Origin: Odobenus rosmarus divergens
Taxonomy: Eukaryota; Chordata; Mammalia; Carnivora; Odobenidae
Assembly (NCBI RefSeq): GCF_000321225.1
Contig: NW_004450661.1
Location: forward strand, 1,971,584 to 2,035,583
Length of the DNA stretch: 64,000 nt
Reading direction: 5' to 3'
Of this stretch, positions 47,281 to 58,544 are shown one piece after another (the first letter of the stretch is position 1; each line of letters begins with the position of its first letter). Both the position numbers and the translations under genes were made by a program. A model generated the notes under the pieces. The model was not told where the DNA came from. It saw only the letters and a program-made list of their open reading frames with translations, and ran no database searches.

Positions 47281-48370
47281 CACTTATCAACTTCTTCCTT
47301 TCATCCTTTAAAATCTTTGCACCTGGATTTCCAGCCCAGTTCCTGCTATCAGCATGGGAGCGTTCAACATCCATGGGGAAAACTCATTCAACACTCCTGC
47401 TTCTCTATTCCCAGTGACCTTCACCCCCTCTCCATATCCTGAGTCTGGTCATCACTGGAAACCACTCCCGATCCGACACCAGCATTCGACACAATGATTA
47501 CATGCTTCCATTTCTCTGTTCTCTCCTTTATTCCCACTCAACCCAATCTACTCTTTGGCTTCTTTTTGATATCTTTTCATTTCTAACCATTGACTCTCCA
47601 GATTTCACTTCCTTTCCCATCAAACTAGACCCTGTTACATCACTTCCAGCACTCTCTCCTTACCAACCAACAACCTTTCTCCTTGTCCTCTTGCCAAACT
47701 CAGCATTGCATGGGATCCAACAGCAGGTACCGAGCTGTCATTTCCATTCTCAGCTGGGTTCCTGGATGCTTCTCACCCATCCCTTTTCTCTTCCTTGAAC
47801 AACCCTTTCTCCCCTTCACATCAGTAGATATTCTAAATCTTCACTACTCTTTTCAAGATCCCACCTGACCTGTGCCATTCTCATTCTCAGCCAACATTAT
47901 CTCCCAACTCACAGAGAAAGTAGAGGTCATTAGTATCAACTCTCCCTCTAAATCCCACCTCCACAAATACAAGTATGTGCATTTGCACCATCCTTCCACA
48001 CTGCACCAAAATCCCTTCTTCTACCCACTCATGGACATCACTCCATCAACTAGCCCCTCCCCTCTCTTCTCTGTCTTTGTCTTCAAACCTCCCTCTCAGG
48101 GACTAGTTTCTCTTAGACTATAATCACACTGCTATTTCAAGATCTATGCAACTTTCCAGATATATCAACTCTCCTCCTCTTCCCAATATTCCTTCCTGAA
48201 ACCATAATCAATACACAATGGCTCAATTTCCTCATTTCCCACTCATTTCTCAACCCACTGCATTCAGATGTCTATTGCCACTGCTTCCCAGAATCTACTA
48301 TCTTGAAGGTCACCAATTGCTTTCTTATTGCTATACCTTCAGCATTTGACACCTGCTATGGACATTTAAC
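47281..48370 (+). repeat. Long LINE-2 ORF2 remnant
   Basis: CT-rich pieces ending with 'AAGGTCACCAATTGCTTTCT' and 'TTCAGCATTTGACACCTGCT', the L2 reverse-transcriptase phrase. The open frame at 47502-47798 is part of it and is not a gene. Confidence 0.7.
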
Positions 48371-48438
48371 ATTCTTTAAGGCCACACAGCATCTAAATTG
48401 TCTTTCTGCATGTGAGAAAGACAATACAAAGTAGAATT

Positions 48439-48469
48439 ACTTTGGGTAGAAAATACTACCCTACAAAGT
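48439..48469. repeat. Short imperfect hairpin between duplicated AAAGTAGAATT
   Basis: GGGTAG-AAAATA-CTACCC stem with flanking ACTTTG/CAAAGT pairing. TACAAAGTAGAATT occurs on both sides. Confidence 0.7.
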
Positions 48470-48950
48470 AGAATTTGTTTCCCACCCCAGAAGCTGAAGA
48501 TAACCACAAATCTTCTTTCTCCAACCCTCACTGCAGCTGAAGTGTGAGCACATGACCTACAATCTGCCACCAGTGACACCCACCCCGTCACTGAATAGTA
48601 TCTAATGGAGAAACAGTGCAGGACCCTTTTTGCCAGAGCCTGGCAGCATCACCTAGTTCCCAGAGGTAGCAGGTAGTTGTTCCAGAACTGGTGGCCAGGC
48701 TCCCCTGGTGGTGATATCAGCCCTGCATACTGCAAGTCCACATCCAGTAGCAGCAGTGACGTATTCACAGGACCAGTTCCGCAATATGATTTTGCCAGAT
48801 AGCCTCCAAATATTTTCCTGGTCTTTCTAAACATTCTCTGAGTACCTAACATCCTTTTCATAAACTTTTTCTTCCTTTTACTTGAACCCTAACTACTCAA
48901 AATTGTGAATCAGATGTCACACACAGAAACCAAATCCTCCGTGTGTGCCT

Positions 48951-49320
48951 GTGATGGTTAATTTTATGTCTCAGCGTGACTGGAACACGGTATCCACACA
49001 TTTGGTTAAACATTATTCTGGGTGTGTCCATGAGGATGTTTCTGGATTGAGATTAACATTTGAATCCATACACTGAATAAAACAGACTGCCTTCCCTAGT
49101 GTGGGTGGGCCTCCTCCAAGCCACTAGAGGCCTGAATAAAACAAAAAGTTGGGTAAGGGAAAATTCATACTCTCTGCCTAACTGTTTTCGAGCTGGGACC
49201 TCAGTCTTCTCCTGCACTCAGACTAGAACTTACACCACCACCTCTCCTGGGTCTCTAGCTTGCAGGTGGCAGATAATGGGACTTCTCAGCCTCCATGGTC
49301 CTTGACAGTGTTAATGGAAG
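48951..49320 (+). mobile_element. MLT2-like ERVL LTR fragment
   Basis: 'GTGATGGTTAATTTTATGTC', 'GGTTAAACATTATTCTGGGT', 'GTGGGTGGGCCTCCTCCAAG' and 'GACTTCTCAGCCTCCATGGT' in LTR order. The 3' end is truncated and no internal viral genes adjoin. Confidence 0.8.
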
Positions 49321-49434
49321 AAAGGTCAAGAATGGCAAGCTTAAGACTCAACACAGAGTCATCTCTCTGTGATTCTTCTCCCTGACACCCACAGACAAAG
49401 TTCAGCATGCCTTCTAGATTCCCACGACTGGTCC

Positions 49435-49880
49435 TTGATTCATTCTTTCAACAAACACTTATTGAGCACTTTAAAATGGGGCACACATGATTTCCAGCAT
49501 TGATGACAGATCAGCGGCAAACCAGACCAAAATCCTCACCATTCTGGAACTTTCTTTTAATTGGGAAAGACAGACGATAAATAGAATAAATAAGTAAAAT
49601 AATTGGATGGGACAAAAAGATGGAAAATTAAGCAGGAAAATAAATATAAAAAGTAACAGGAAGAGGGGGTGATGTTCAGCATTAAACAGGGTTGTGAAAG
49701 AAAACTTCCCTGAGATCTTGGCATTTAAGTAAAGGCCCAGTGGAGATGAGAATGTGGACCCAAGAGTATCCAAGGGAAGCATGTTCCAGACAGCGCAATC
49801 AGCAAGTACAAATGTCCTGAGGCAGGAATGTCACAATGTCTTTATATTAGGCTGACACAGCCCCCTGAGGTCACGAGCAC
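49435..49880 (-). repeat. LINE-2 3' part, antisense
   Basis: 'CAACAAACACTTATTGAGCA', 'AGACAGACGATAAATAGAAT' and 'GAAAACTTCCCTGAGATCTT' are the reversed L2 terminus and ORF end. Confidence 0.75.
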
Positions 49881-49889
49881 ACCTTTAGT

Positions 49890-50130
49890 AAGAGTAATAA
49901 TTAGCATCTGATGAGTACTTACTAAGTGTCAGGCACAGTAAGGACTTTACAAGGATTACCTCACTTAATCCTCATAACCTTGGGAGGTAAGTATATTATA
50001 CACCCAATCTACAGATAAAGAAGCTGCTGTTTTCATTTGTCCAGTATCACACAGGTAGAAAGTGGTGGACCTAGAATTCGAACCTGATCAACTGACTCCC
50101 AAGTGTATGCCCTTAATTCCTTGCTCTAAT
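49890..50130 (-). repeat. MIR SINE, antisense
   Basis: 'TACTTACTAAGTGTCAGGCA', 'CTTAATCCTCATAACCTTGG', 'GAATTCGAACCTGATCAACT'. Confidence 0.85.
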
Positions 50131-50312
50131 TTCCCACCATTAAAGTTCTAGCTCCTCTCAGTTGCTCAATATATGTTTATTGAGTGGAAACCTACACTGA
50201 CACTCACAAGGAGAATTTGTGATGGTCGTAAACCTAGTGGCCTGGCATGAGGATATACTACTTTATTAACAGAGCTTGGTTTGTTTATTGTCTTTAAAAC
50301 AGAGATGACTTC

Positions 50313-50519
50313 GGGCGCCTGGGTGGGTCAGATGGTTAAGCGTCTGCCTTCGGCTCGGGTCATGATCCTGGGGTCCTGGGATCAAGCCCCACGTTGGGCT
50401 CCTGGCTCAGGGGGAAGCCTGCTTCTCCTTCTCCCTCCTGCCTCTCCCCCTGCTCATGCTCTCTCTCTCTCTCTGTATCTCTGTGTCACAAATGAATAAA
50501 TAAAATCTTAAAAAATAAT
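50313..50519 (+). mobile_element. CAN-SINE, plus strand
   Basis: GGGCGCCTGGGTGGGTCAG to AAATAAAATCTT. 17-bp target-site duplication with one mismatch: AAAACAGAGATGACTTC / AAAACAGAAATGACTTC. Confidence 0.97.
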
Positions 50520-50689
50520 AAAACAGAAATGACTTCAAGAATAAATGTTCCATGATGATCCCACCACTCTGAGAACTGCAGATCCATTTCAACTACCTAA
50601 TGCAATAAAAATTGGCTTTCCAGATCTTATTGGAAGTTATTAATTGAAGCTTAAACACAATTTGCTTCCCTTCCATTGTTTCCACATTT

Positions 50690-50870
50690 TACTTTCGGCT
50701 TGTTGAATTCAATTCCACGATTATTTCCTGAAAGCCTAGTGCAGGAAGACACAGCCAAGAGCTACCAGGGGTACAAAAATAAACACGCAATGCCCTGCCC
50801 TCACGATGCCTACCATCAGGCCACAGAGAAAACACAGCCCACAGCGACAGCAGTGAGCAGCAAACACAAG
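50690..50870 (-). repeat. LINE-2-like terminus, antisense
   Basis: 'CCTGAAAGCCTAGTGCAGGA' and 'CCCTCACGATGCCTACCATC' follow the reversed L2 end, weakly. Confidence 0.45.
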
Positions 50871-50899
50871 TCAGCTGCGGCCATCAAGGCTGAATTCTG

Positions 50900-52835
50900 A
50901 GGCCAGTTCCTGTACATAAAGGGAATTGTTTTCTACTTCACTTAACAGGTCTGTTGACCATATTCAGGAGGAGGATGTGGTTACTGAGTTTAAGGGGAGC
51001 TTCCTAACCAGGAACGGGACAGCCTGCAACCCTGCATTTGTTTAATCTGATAAGGTGTCCAAAGGACATATCTGCAGACTCCATAAAAAATCACTGAAGG
51101 AAGTATAGAAACATCGCTTAAAACCATCCACTTTCCTTCTGTTGACAATTCAAACCTTGAAATAAACTGTATTCAGTTGCAATATTAAACCATTGGGCTC
51201 TTTTTCTTTCTAGAGGCACCAAAAATTAAAATCTTTCACTGGCCAAATAAAATCCTAGGTCTACAGAATAGAGAATCTGGTTTTGTCAAGCCGCATCTTT
51301 GTCTTTCACAGAATCCTCATCTCAGGTTCTTTTCTTCCAGGGAAGTGAAATGAACCCAAATAGCCTAGATTGTACTTTCTCTCATACTAAAGAAACAATA
51401 AATACATGTTGTGCTTACAGCTGTGACATTTCTGCAGAATTAGCCATGCCCTTAATTTGCTTTAAACTAATCTGATTTAAATTCTCAGAGACGACAGCAT
51501 GTCAGGGTCCGGTGTAGGTGAAAATCCCAGTGACTTTCGTGAGGGCTGTGTGTGTAGGAGTTTCAGCACTGGGGCCTGAGGAGGGCTTTGGTCCGTGTAT
51601 CACTGCTTGGCCAGAGCTCCTGATCCGGAACAGTGCGGACATTATGAAAGCATCACCTCACCGAGTAGCATGTGAGTAGCATGTGAGCACACAGCTGGGA
51701 CCCCCTGACCACATGTGATAACACTGTTTATTTAATGGTGAGGGAGGTGGAGATCGGTCCCTATGCAGTCTAATTTGGCTTTAAAAAACACACTCCCTCC
51801 CTCCTCAGACATAATCCACTTTCAGCCTCAGCATCACCCAAAATTAAGCTTCCAGTCAGAAGGTGAAGTCCCCAGACGCTGTACAGGAGCCCCTGAATGC
51901 ATCGCCTCCAGACAAGCACCAGGAATCGGTGGTATGGCCTTGAGGCCTCCACCGGGATGTTGAGGAGGGAAGGCTCGAGCAGCTGGTTTGATGTGTGAAA
52001 AGTTCCCCAGAATCTGGGGAGCCCAGAATAGCCCAGCCTCCTGGGTTGTCTCTGTGAGAGCCGGGGCGGGTGCAAAGTATCCCAGTGCTCAGGGACTAGC
52101 TCACGGCACTGGGCAAACAAATACCGGGGGGCAGAGCAGTCTCAGGACAAGAGCGAGACACACCACGGGGCACGCTTCTGGCGGACCACCAGGGCCATCA
52201 AACCAGGGTCCCTGGAGCAGGCCGTGGGGGTGGGCTTAGCCCCAGGACATGATGTGTGACTGACACACCGGGTACTGGGAAGAAACAAGACTCTCAGGTA
52301 GACTGAGTGCCCATAACTTAAAGGACCCGTAGGTTAAAGGTAATAAGAACCCCCTCCAGCTAGAAACGTCAGTGTTTTGCCCCTAATATTATTCACTGTT
52401 TTAACTCTGCCTCATCTTCACAAATAGATTTAAAGCCCTCGAGGGCTCTTGTTTCTCGCAGCCTCAGCAGTGAACAGTGATGGGACCGCTAACCATTCTA
52501 GACTCTTTCATTCTGTGAAGCAACTGACATACACAGAGTTCTACTCTCGGGCCATCTGGCCCTCTGAGGATAAGTCTCTGTAGGAATGTTCTAAGGAAAA
52601 GTTATGGCTCCTTTAAGAGGCTTCTGGTAAATAGAGAGTTCTAAACTTTATGGAAGCAGGCAGAAGTAAGAATAGTCACCATTTTTTGTGGTTAAAATAA
52701 TCGGTAGCTACAACTGTTGAGACTAAGAGAAGCCATAGAGAAAAGAAATTATCTTCTCATTAGAAAAAAAAGGTCACTGTGAGAAGTCCCAGGCACAACC
52801 AAAGCCACCTGTGGGACTCAGGCGCAGAACCAGGC
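50900..52835. other. Repeat-poor intron with candidate conserved stretches
   Basis: 51180-51500 is repeat-free and AT-rich with 'CCTTAATTTGCTTTAAACTA' and 'CTAATCTGATTTAAATTCTC'. 51520-52835 is unrecognised. No exon found. Confidence 0.4.
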
Positions 52836-52839
52836 CCTT

Positions 52840-52960
52840 GCCTCTGGCACACTTCTTACCACCTCCGTGACCCTACCCGGTCCCCCAACCTCTCTGAGCT
52901 TCACTTCTTCACCTGTCAAGTGGAGAAAATGCACCTACACAGGGTTAATGTTCACAAAAG
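52840..52960 (+). repeat. MIR SINE fragment
   Basis: 'CTCTCTGAGCTTCACTTCTT' and 'CACCTGTCAAGTGGAGAAAA'. Confidence 0.6.
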
Positions 52961-53489
52961 TATGTTATTCGGGGGATGGTCACCTCACTCTCCTTCGGCT
53001 ATAGAAGTCCAGCCAAAAAAAGAGCAAGAGAGAGAGAGAGAGAGTCACAAAGAGGAGAAACTATCTGCCCTCAGTAAAAAGAAAAGATCTGAAACATCAG
53101 AAAGAAGTTACCTAAGTGAGGATGAATTAAGAGGGAAAATAATGACCCCTCCCTGAAAAGTCAAGAACAACCAGTCAAGGGCATTTGGCCAAAATCACCA
53201 TGTTAAGGGGAAGGAAGGCAGGCAGGGGGCCCTGTGCCTCTGGACACGCAGAACCCTAGGCGCACTTGATAAGGACAGGAGAGGCCCAGGGTACCTGCAA
53301 AACTAACAGGACACAATCTGTAAATCTAGGTGTTTGTATTTCTAAACTCACTTTAAAAGATCTAGCACTTCTCTAACTACCATGATTAGAAATTATTAAA
53401 ATTACAAACATGCCACTTACAAGTTTATTTTAATGGAAAAGTTGGATGCAGGCCCCGACCTGTCAGCCCCATCCTGCTAAGTAAGGGCA

Positions 53490-53640
53490 AACCATCACAG
53501 CCATAATTTATTAAGCACTTGCCAACAGGGCAAGGAATCCCAACTCTTAGTCTTATATGCATCAAATCACTTAATTCTCGTAACTATTCTAGAGGATAAT
53601 ATAATTCTCCCCGTTTTATTGGAATGTTTGGACTTTTTAT
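53490..53640 (-). repeat. MIR SINE fragment, antisense
   Basis: 'TTATTAAGCACTTGCCAACA' and 'ATCACTTAATTCTCGTAACT'. Confidence 0.6.
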
Positions 53641-53708
53641 GAACTAACTGATGGACAAAAAGCCATGAAGGATGATGTGTGTTGATTGCAATCAGATTTT
53701 TAAAAACA

Positions 53709-54013
53709 GGTTATACGCAATTAATGAATCATTGACCACTACATCAAAAACTTATGATGGGGCGCCTGGGTGGTTCAGTCCGTTAAGCGTCTGCCTTCTG
53801 CTCAGGTCATGATCCCAGAGTCCTGGGATCGAGTCCCACATCACGCTCCCTGCTCAGCAAGGAGCCTGCTTCTCCCTCTGCCTGCCTCTGTCTCTCTCTC
53901 TCTCTCTGACAAATAAACAAAATCTTTAAAAAAAAGTGTTATTTATATTTTAAAAAAAAACTTATGATGTACTATATGCTGGCTAACTGAACATAATAAA
54001 AAAATAAAATTGC
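53709..54013 (+). mobile_element. LINE-1 3' tail split by a SINE
   Basis: 'AATGAATCATTGACCACTAC' and 'ATCAAAAACTTATGATG' before, 'TGTACTATATGCTGGCTAAC' and 'TGAACATAATAAAAAAATAA' after. Rejoining across 53760-53955 (SINE) plus one duplication copy gives a normal tail order. Confidence 0.88.
53760..53955 (+). mobile_element. CAN-SINE, plus strand, inside the LINE-1 tail
   Basis: GGCGCCTGGGTGGTTCAG to AAATAAACAAAATC and a T/A-rich tail. Exact 14-bp target-site duplication AAAAACTTATGATG at 53746-53759 and 53956-53969. Confidence 0.97.
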
Positions 54014-54027
54014 TTAAGGCCAATGGG

Positions 54028-54077
54028 AAGATAATAAATAAATAAATAAATAGATAAATAGATAAATAAATAAATAC
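54028..54077. repeat. (AAAT)n/(AGAT) microsatellite
   Basis: AAATAAATAAATAAATAGAT-type run directly after the L1 tail poly(A). Confidence 0.9.
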
Positions 54078-54079
54078 AA

Positions 54080-55145
54080 GCAATGAAATCAGACTCTTCC
54101 ATGGCTGTTCCAAAGACAGAAACCAGCCTACTATTCTCCTCCAATCACTCAGGAAGTCCTCCGCCAAAGCCAAGTTGACCATAGTAGGAGAGACCAATGA
54201 TTCCCACCTTCTCTTCAAGCAGCGAGTAGGCTGGGTGTATATACAGCAAGCAGCAGAATGAAAAGGTAAAAAACAAAAGCAGTGCTGGGATAAAGAGATG
54301 ATGCTCCTTCCATTGCCTAAAGATTAATGCCATGAAAAAGCTTAGACTTGGACCCTGCTGCATTTGGACAGACTAAGGATTCTAGACAAGGTGACCTGTA
54401 GACAGGCAGGATGGCATGCTAGGACTACCCAGGGCAGCACCTCGTGTACCTTCACTGGGGACTCCATCGATGTGGGTTTCCCACACATAACAGGTCCAGT
54501 CACAGCAAACTGGCTTCAGTTCTTTACGTGCTGTTGATTATTTAAATCACTTCACCTATGTGAAACAAAATGGGCACTAAGAGACTCCCAACACTCTCAG
54601 TCCCACCCCAGAAGAGGCCTCTGAGAACCAGAGGGGGAAAGAGGCTGACCCAAAGGCCAGGGGCCAAGCTGGGGCCGCTCCAAAAGGCTCTCGACTCCAC
54701 CTGACTCACAGAATTATAATGAGGCTATAGCAAAATAATTCATGGGGACATCTTTTGGAGAGTTAAAATCAAAAGCTTGACAAATGAGTGCTGTTGGAGG
54801 TGGTGGTATTATGGACAAATGATTTTTAAAGTCATGATGCATTTACAGACAATAATTTAAACCCCTTCCTGGTGGCACCAGGACATAATCCCATCTTCGT
54901 ACAGAACAGAGCCCTCAGCTGCAAAGCCCTCCAGGCAAGCAGACAGAGCTGCAGTTCCCCAGACCACAAAGCAGATGGCCAAAGGAGGCTGCCAAGGGGT
55001 GGGACTGTGGAATGGCCCAGATGTCAATGAAGGGCTGAGGACATGAGCCTCAGCTCGGGAGTCCTGGCATCACAGAACTCTGGGTCAGGAGGTGACCCCA
55101 GGGATCATGGAGCTGCTACTGTCTTCAGGGTTCATCCCTGTTGTA
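54080..55145. other. Unique intron with a candidate conserved element
   Basis: 54700-54875 is repeat-free with 'GAATTATAATGAGGCTATAG', 'AAAATAATTCATGGGG' and 'AAAGTCATGATGCATTTACA', a conserved-element-like texture. The remainder is unrecognised. Confidence 0.4.
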
Positions 55146-55149
55146 ACAG

Positions 55150-55733
55150 GTGTCAGAATTTCATTCCTTTCTATGGATGAATAATATTCCATTGTGCATA
55201 ATTCCCCACTTCTTTCCAGTGTAACTGAGACATAATTGACATTCAGCACTGTATAAGTTTAGGGTGCACAGCATGCTGATTTGACTTACTTTGGTATCAT
55301 GACCACAATAAGTTTAGTTAATATCCATCATCTCACATAGATTAAAAAAATTTTTTTCCTTGTGATACAAACTCTTAGGATTTACTCCCTTGGCAACTTT
55401 CCTATACATCATACAGCAGTGTTACAGCTATAATCATGTGTTGTACATTAGATCCCTAGCACTTATTATAACTGGAAACTTGTGCCTTTTAACCACTTCC
55501 CTCCTATTCCCCCTCCCCACCTCTGGCAACCACAAATCTAATCTCTTCTTCTGTGAGTTTGGGTTTTTACACCTTTTTTAAAACTTCCACATGTAAGTGA
55601 TATCACACAATACTTATTTTTCTCTGTCTGATTTACTTCATTTATCATAATGCCCTCAAGGTCCATCTATGTTGTGATAAGTAACAAGATTCCCTATTCT
55701 TTTTATGGCTGAATTTTATGGCTGAATTTTCAT

Positions 55734-55787
<54 letters not shown>

Positions 55788-55920
55788 TATACATACATAT
55801 ACACACACACACACACCACAATTTCTTTATCCATTTGTCTATCTATGGACACTGAGGTTGTTTCCATGTCTTGGCCGTCATAAATAATGCTGCTATGATC
55901 ATGGGTACAGGTATCTTTTC
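55150..55920 (-). repeat. Old LINE-1 3'-UTR region, antisense
   Basis: 'GTAACTGAGACATAATTGAC', 'CTTTTAACCACTTCCCTCCT', 'TGCCCTCAAGGTCCATCTAT' and 'TAAATAATGCTGCTATGATC' follow the reversed L1 3' order. Broken by the 55738 microsatellite and ended by the SINE at 55922. Confidence 0.82.
55738..55817. repeat. (TA)17(CA)n compound microsatellite
   Basis: Thirty-four bases of perfect TA at 55738-55771, then CA repeats with interruptions to about 55817. The translated low-complexity frame on the other strand is an artefact. Confidence 0.97.
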
Positions 55921-55921
55921 T

Positions 55922-56126
55922 TTTTTTTAAGATTTTATTTTTATTTATTTGACAGAGAGAGAGACAGCAAGAGAAGGAACACAAGCAGGGGGAGTGGGAG
56001 AGGGAGAAGCAGGTTCCCCACTGAGCAGGGAGCCCGATGCGGGGCTCTATCCCAGGACCCTGAGAGCATGACCTGAGCTGAAATCAAGAGTTGGACGCTT
56101 AACCGACTGAGCCACCCAGGTGCCCC
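55922..56126 (-). mobile_element. CAN-SINE, minus strand
   Basis: Poly(T), TTTATTTATTTGACAGAGAG, ending GAGCCACCCAGGTGCCCCA. It sits in the L1 fragment. The target-site duplication is not clear. Confidence 0.95.
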
Positions 56127-56164
56127 AAGGTTTCAGTTATTTAAAAACGTTTTTGTTTTTAATA

Positions 56165-56380
56165 CTTGCAAAGCATTTGGCACATCCCAGGCACTGCATG
56201 TTATACCATGAGCTCATCTAATTCTCATAACTCCTATAAGGTAGGAACCATGATTATCCCCATTTTACAGGGAGAAACTGAGGCACAGAGGGGTTAAGTA
56301 ACTTGCACAAAATTACCAAGTGAGCTAAGTTGTCCCAGCTGGATTCAAACCAGCCCATCTGGCTTAGGGTCAGGGCAGGG
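56165..56380 (-). repeat. MIR SINE, antisense
   Basis: 'CCCCATTTTACAGGGAGAAA', 'GAGGGGTTAAGTAACTTGCA', 'GCTGGATTCAAACCAGCCCA': a well preserved MIR. Confidence 0.92.
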
Positions 56381-56439
56381 ACAAGAAGAGCAACAGTTAT
56401 ACCAGATGGGCCTTCCAGTGACTTCAGCTCAGAATGAAA

Positions 56440-56960
56440 GCCGAAGTCCTCACCATGGTCGTGAGGCCTATATATTCTGCACTGCTCTCTCTCCTACTTC
56501 AGGACATCTCCAACCTCTTTTCCTACCATTGCCCACTCCCTCCCTCCCCCTAAGTCATACAGAACTTTTGTTGTTCCTCAGGCATGTCAGGTAGGCTCCC
56601 ACCTCAGAGCCTCTGCACTTGCTTTTCCTTTGCCCAGGACTCCTGTACCCCAACATCCCCAATACCCCTCATTCACTGAGAAGCCATTTCCCAAATGCTA
56701 CCTTCTCACACAACGCCTTCTCTGACCCGCCTGCGAAATCACAACGCCCAGCCCCACATACCCACCCTCTCCGCCTTCCCTATTTCATTTTTCTCCAGAG
56801 CATTTATCAGATTTAACATATGGGAGTCTTAACCTTTTGTTTGTTGACTGTCCCATGGCCCAGAATACAAACACCAAGCAGAGGGGCACTGCTGTATCCT
56901 CAGCACCTAGAACACTGTAGCAGACCCTCTCTAATGACTGGTTGAATGAATGAATACATA
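56440..56960 (+). repeat. LINE-2 3' coding part and terminus
   Basis: 'CAGAGCCTCTGCACTTGCTT', 'TTGCCCAGGACTCCTGTACC', 'CATTTATCAGATTTAACATA', 'CCTCAGCACCTAGAACACTG' and a GAATGAATGAAT end: one of the best L2 copies here. Confidence 0.9.
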
Positions 56961-57654
56961 GCATCCACCCAGCACTTAACAGTTTACAAAGCTCTTCCAC
57001 GAATATAATCCCACTTGGTTTTCATGAAATAACGGAAAATGTCTTAGTGCAATCGTACCATGAAGGCCAGGCTTTCTATGTCCCACTGGTCTGGGAGCAC
57101 GTTCCTGGTGGCCTGAGGTGTGGCGTGTACTTTCCAGGGGGTGGGGGAATTAGGGAACACCAGGCCAGAAAATAGCCAGAGGATACCCGGTCCAGTCTGG
57201 GAAGCCTGGAAGCACCCCAGCCTGCCTCGAGGAGGGCAAGATGCCCTGCCCCTCCCTAGCAAAAGCCCGGAGGCAACACCATGTCTCCGAAACAGAAATC
57301 CTTCTCCATTGCTTCACTCTGTGACCAAAACTAGGGCACTGTTTTGTGAGGCAGAGAAACGCTGAGACACTCCTGGTTTTAGAAACTCCTGTATTACTTA
57401 TCCAGCTTTAGATGCAGAAATACGTCGTGCTGCCTTCTCTGCGGCATTAGCGACAGCCCAAAGACAGATCTCACGATAAACAGGGAAGCAGCATGTCCCC
57501 AAATTTGTGTCTTATACTCCAGCTCGACTATGCCCATTCACCTGTCCCAAACTTCCACTTACAGTAAATAAAAACCAGCTCAAGCAATAGTTCTTCAATG
57601 AAGCGTGGTCTGAACCTGCCTCTTCCTCCACCCCACCCCACCCACCCCCACTCT

Positions 57655-57890
57655 AGAATTAATCTCTTCTCACTGAACGCCCATTGCATTTTGTACCATT
57701 ATGATTACAGTCATCATGTCCTACCTTTGACAAAGTTTTTGCTGTCAAAAATTTGATCTCTTACTATGTATAGAACCCCTTCCTAAGCAAAAGAACATGG
57801 TTCTTTCTCCTTGATATGTCCCTGGCATCCAGTGCAGTCCTAGCACACAGCAGGCACGTAGTAATTGATTCCAGAATGAACGAACAAATG
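57655..57890 (+). repeat. LINE-2 3' end
   Basis: 'CCCATTGCATTTTGTACCAT', 'CCTAGCACACAGCAGGCACG', ending AATGAACGAACAAATG. Confidence 0.8.
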
Positions 57891-58196
57891 ATCAGCTATT
57901 GACAGGAACATGACAAGCTTTGGCCAATACCCCACCCTTATCCTCAGACTTAGATTTCTATAAGAGCCCCCTCTCCAGGACTCTCTGATTGAATGTGACC
58001 TACATGTTTCTATCATCTTACACTTTTTTCGTCAAATTACTCTCCTACACAATAACCCATTTGTTGGTATTGTAAACTGACCGCCTCTTTGAGAATATAA
58101 TACCCTCAAATCATATCAAGAATCTTCAAAGATTCATATCCTTTGTCCAGTAATCCTTTTACTGGACCTTAAGAGTTTGGAAAAAAATCTAAAAGA

Positions 58197-58313
58197 GGGG
58201 TTCCTGGCTGGCTCAGTCGGTAGGACATGTGATTCTCGATCTCAGGGTGTGAGTTCAAGCCCCATGTTAGGTGTGGAAATTGCTTAAAAGTAAAATCTTA
58301 AAAAAAAAAAAAA
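58197..58313 (+). mobile_element. Short CAN-SINE-related element (older type)
   Basis: 'GGTTCCTGGCTGGCTCAGTC' tRNA-like head, 'GTGTGAGTTCAAGCCCCATG' B-box region, 'ATTGCTTAAAAGTAAAATCT' tail, poly(A). Its left flank ATCTAAAAGA recurs after the next SINE, consistent with the duplication having been split by that second insertion. Confidence 0.88.
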
Positions 58314-58316
58314 TCT

Positions 58317-58518
58317 AGGGGCGCCTGGGTGGCTCAGATGGTTAAGCATCTGCCTTCTGCTCAGGTCATGATCCCAGGGTCCTAGTTTCAAGTCCCACAT
58401 CGGGCTCCCTGCTCAGCGGGGAGTCTGCTTCTCCCTCTCCTTCTGCCCCTCCCCCTGCTTGTGCTCTCTCACTCGCGTCCTCTCTCTCTCTCAAATAAAT
58501 AAATAAACAAAATCCTTA
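58317..58518 (+). mobile_element. CAN-SINE inserted in the poly(A) of an older SINE
   Basis: GGGGCGCCTGGGTGGCTCAG to AAATAAATAAACAAAATCC. Placed at the A-rich tail of the 58197 element. Confidence 0.95.
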
Positions 58519-58544
58519 AAAAATATCTAAAAGACAAAACACCC

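Noticed and set aside
47502..48123. Plus-strand frames of 83-98 codons
   Set aside because: Part of a degenerate LINE-2; broken relative to the L2 protein.
55730..55984. Minus-strand frame with VCVCVY and IYIYIY runs
   Set aside because: Direct translation of the TA/CA microsatellite and adjoining SINE tail.
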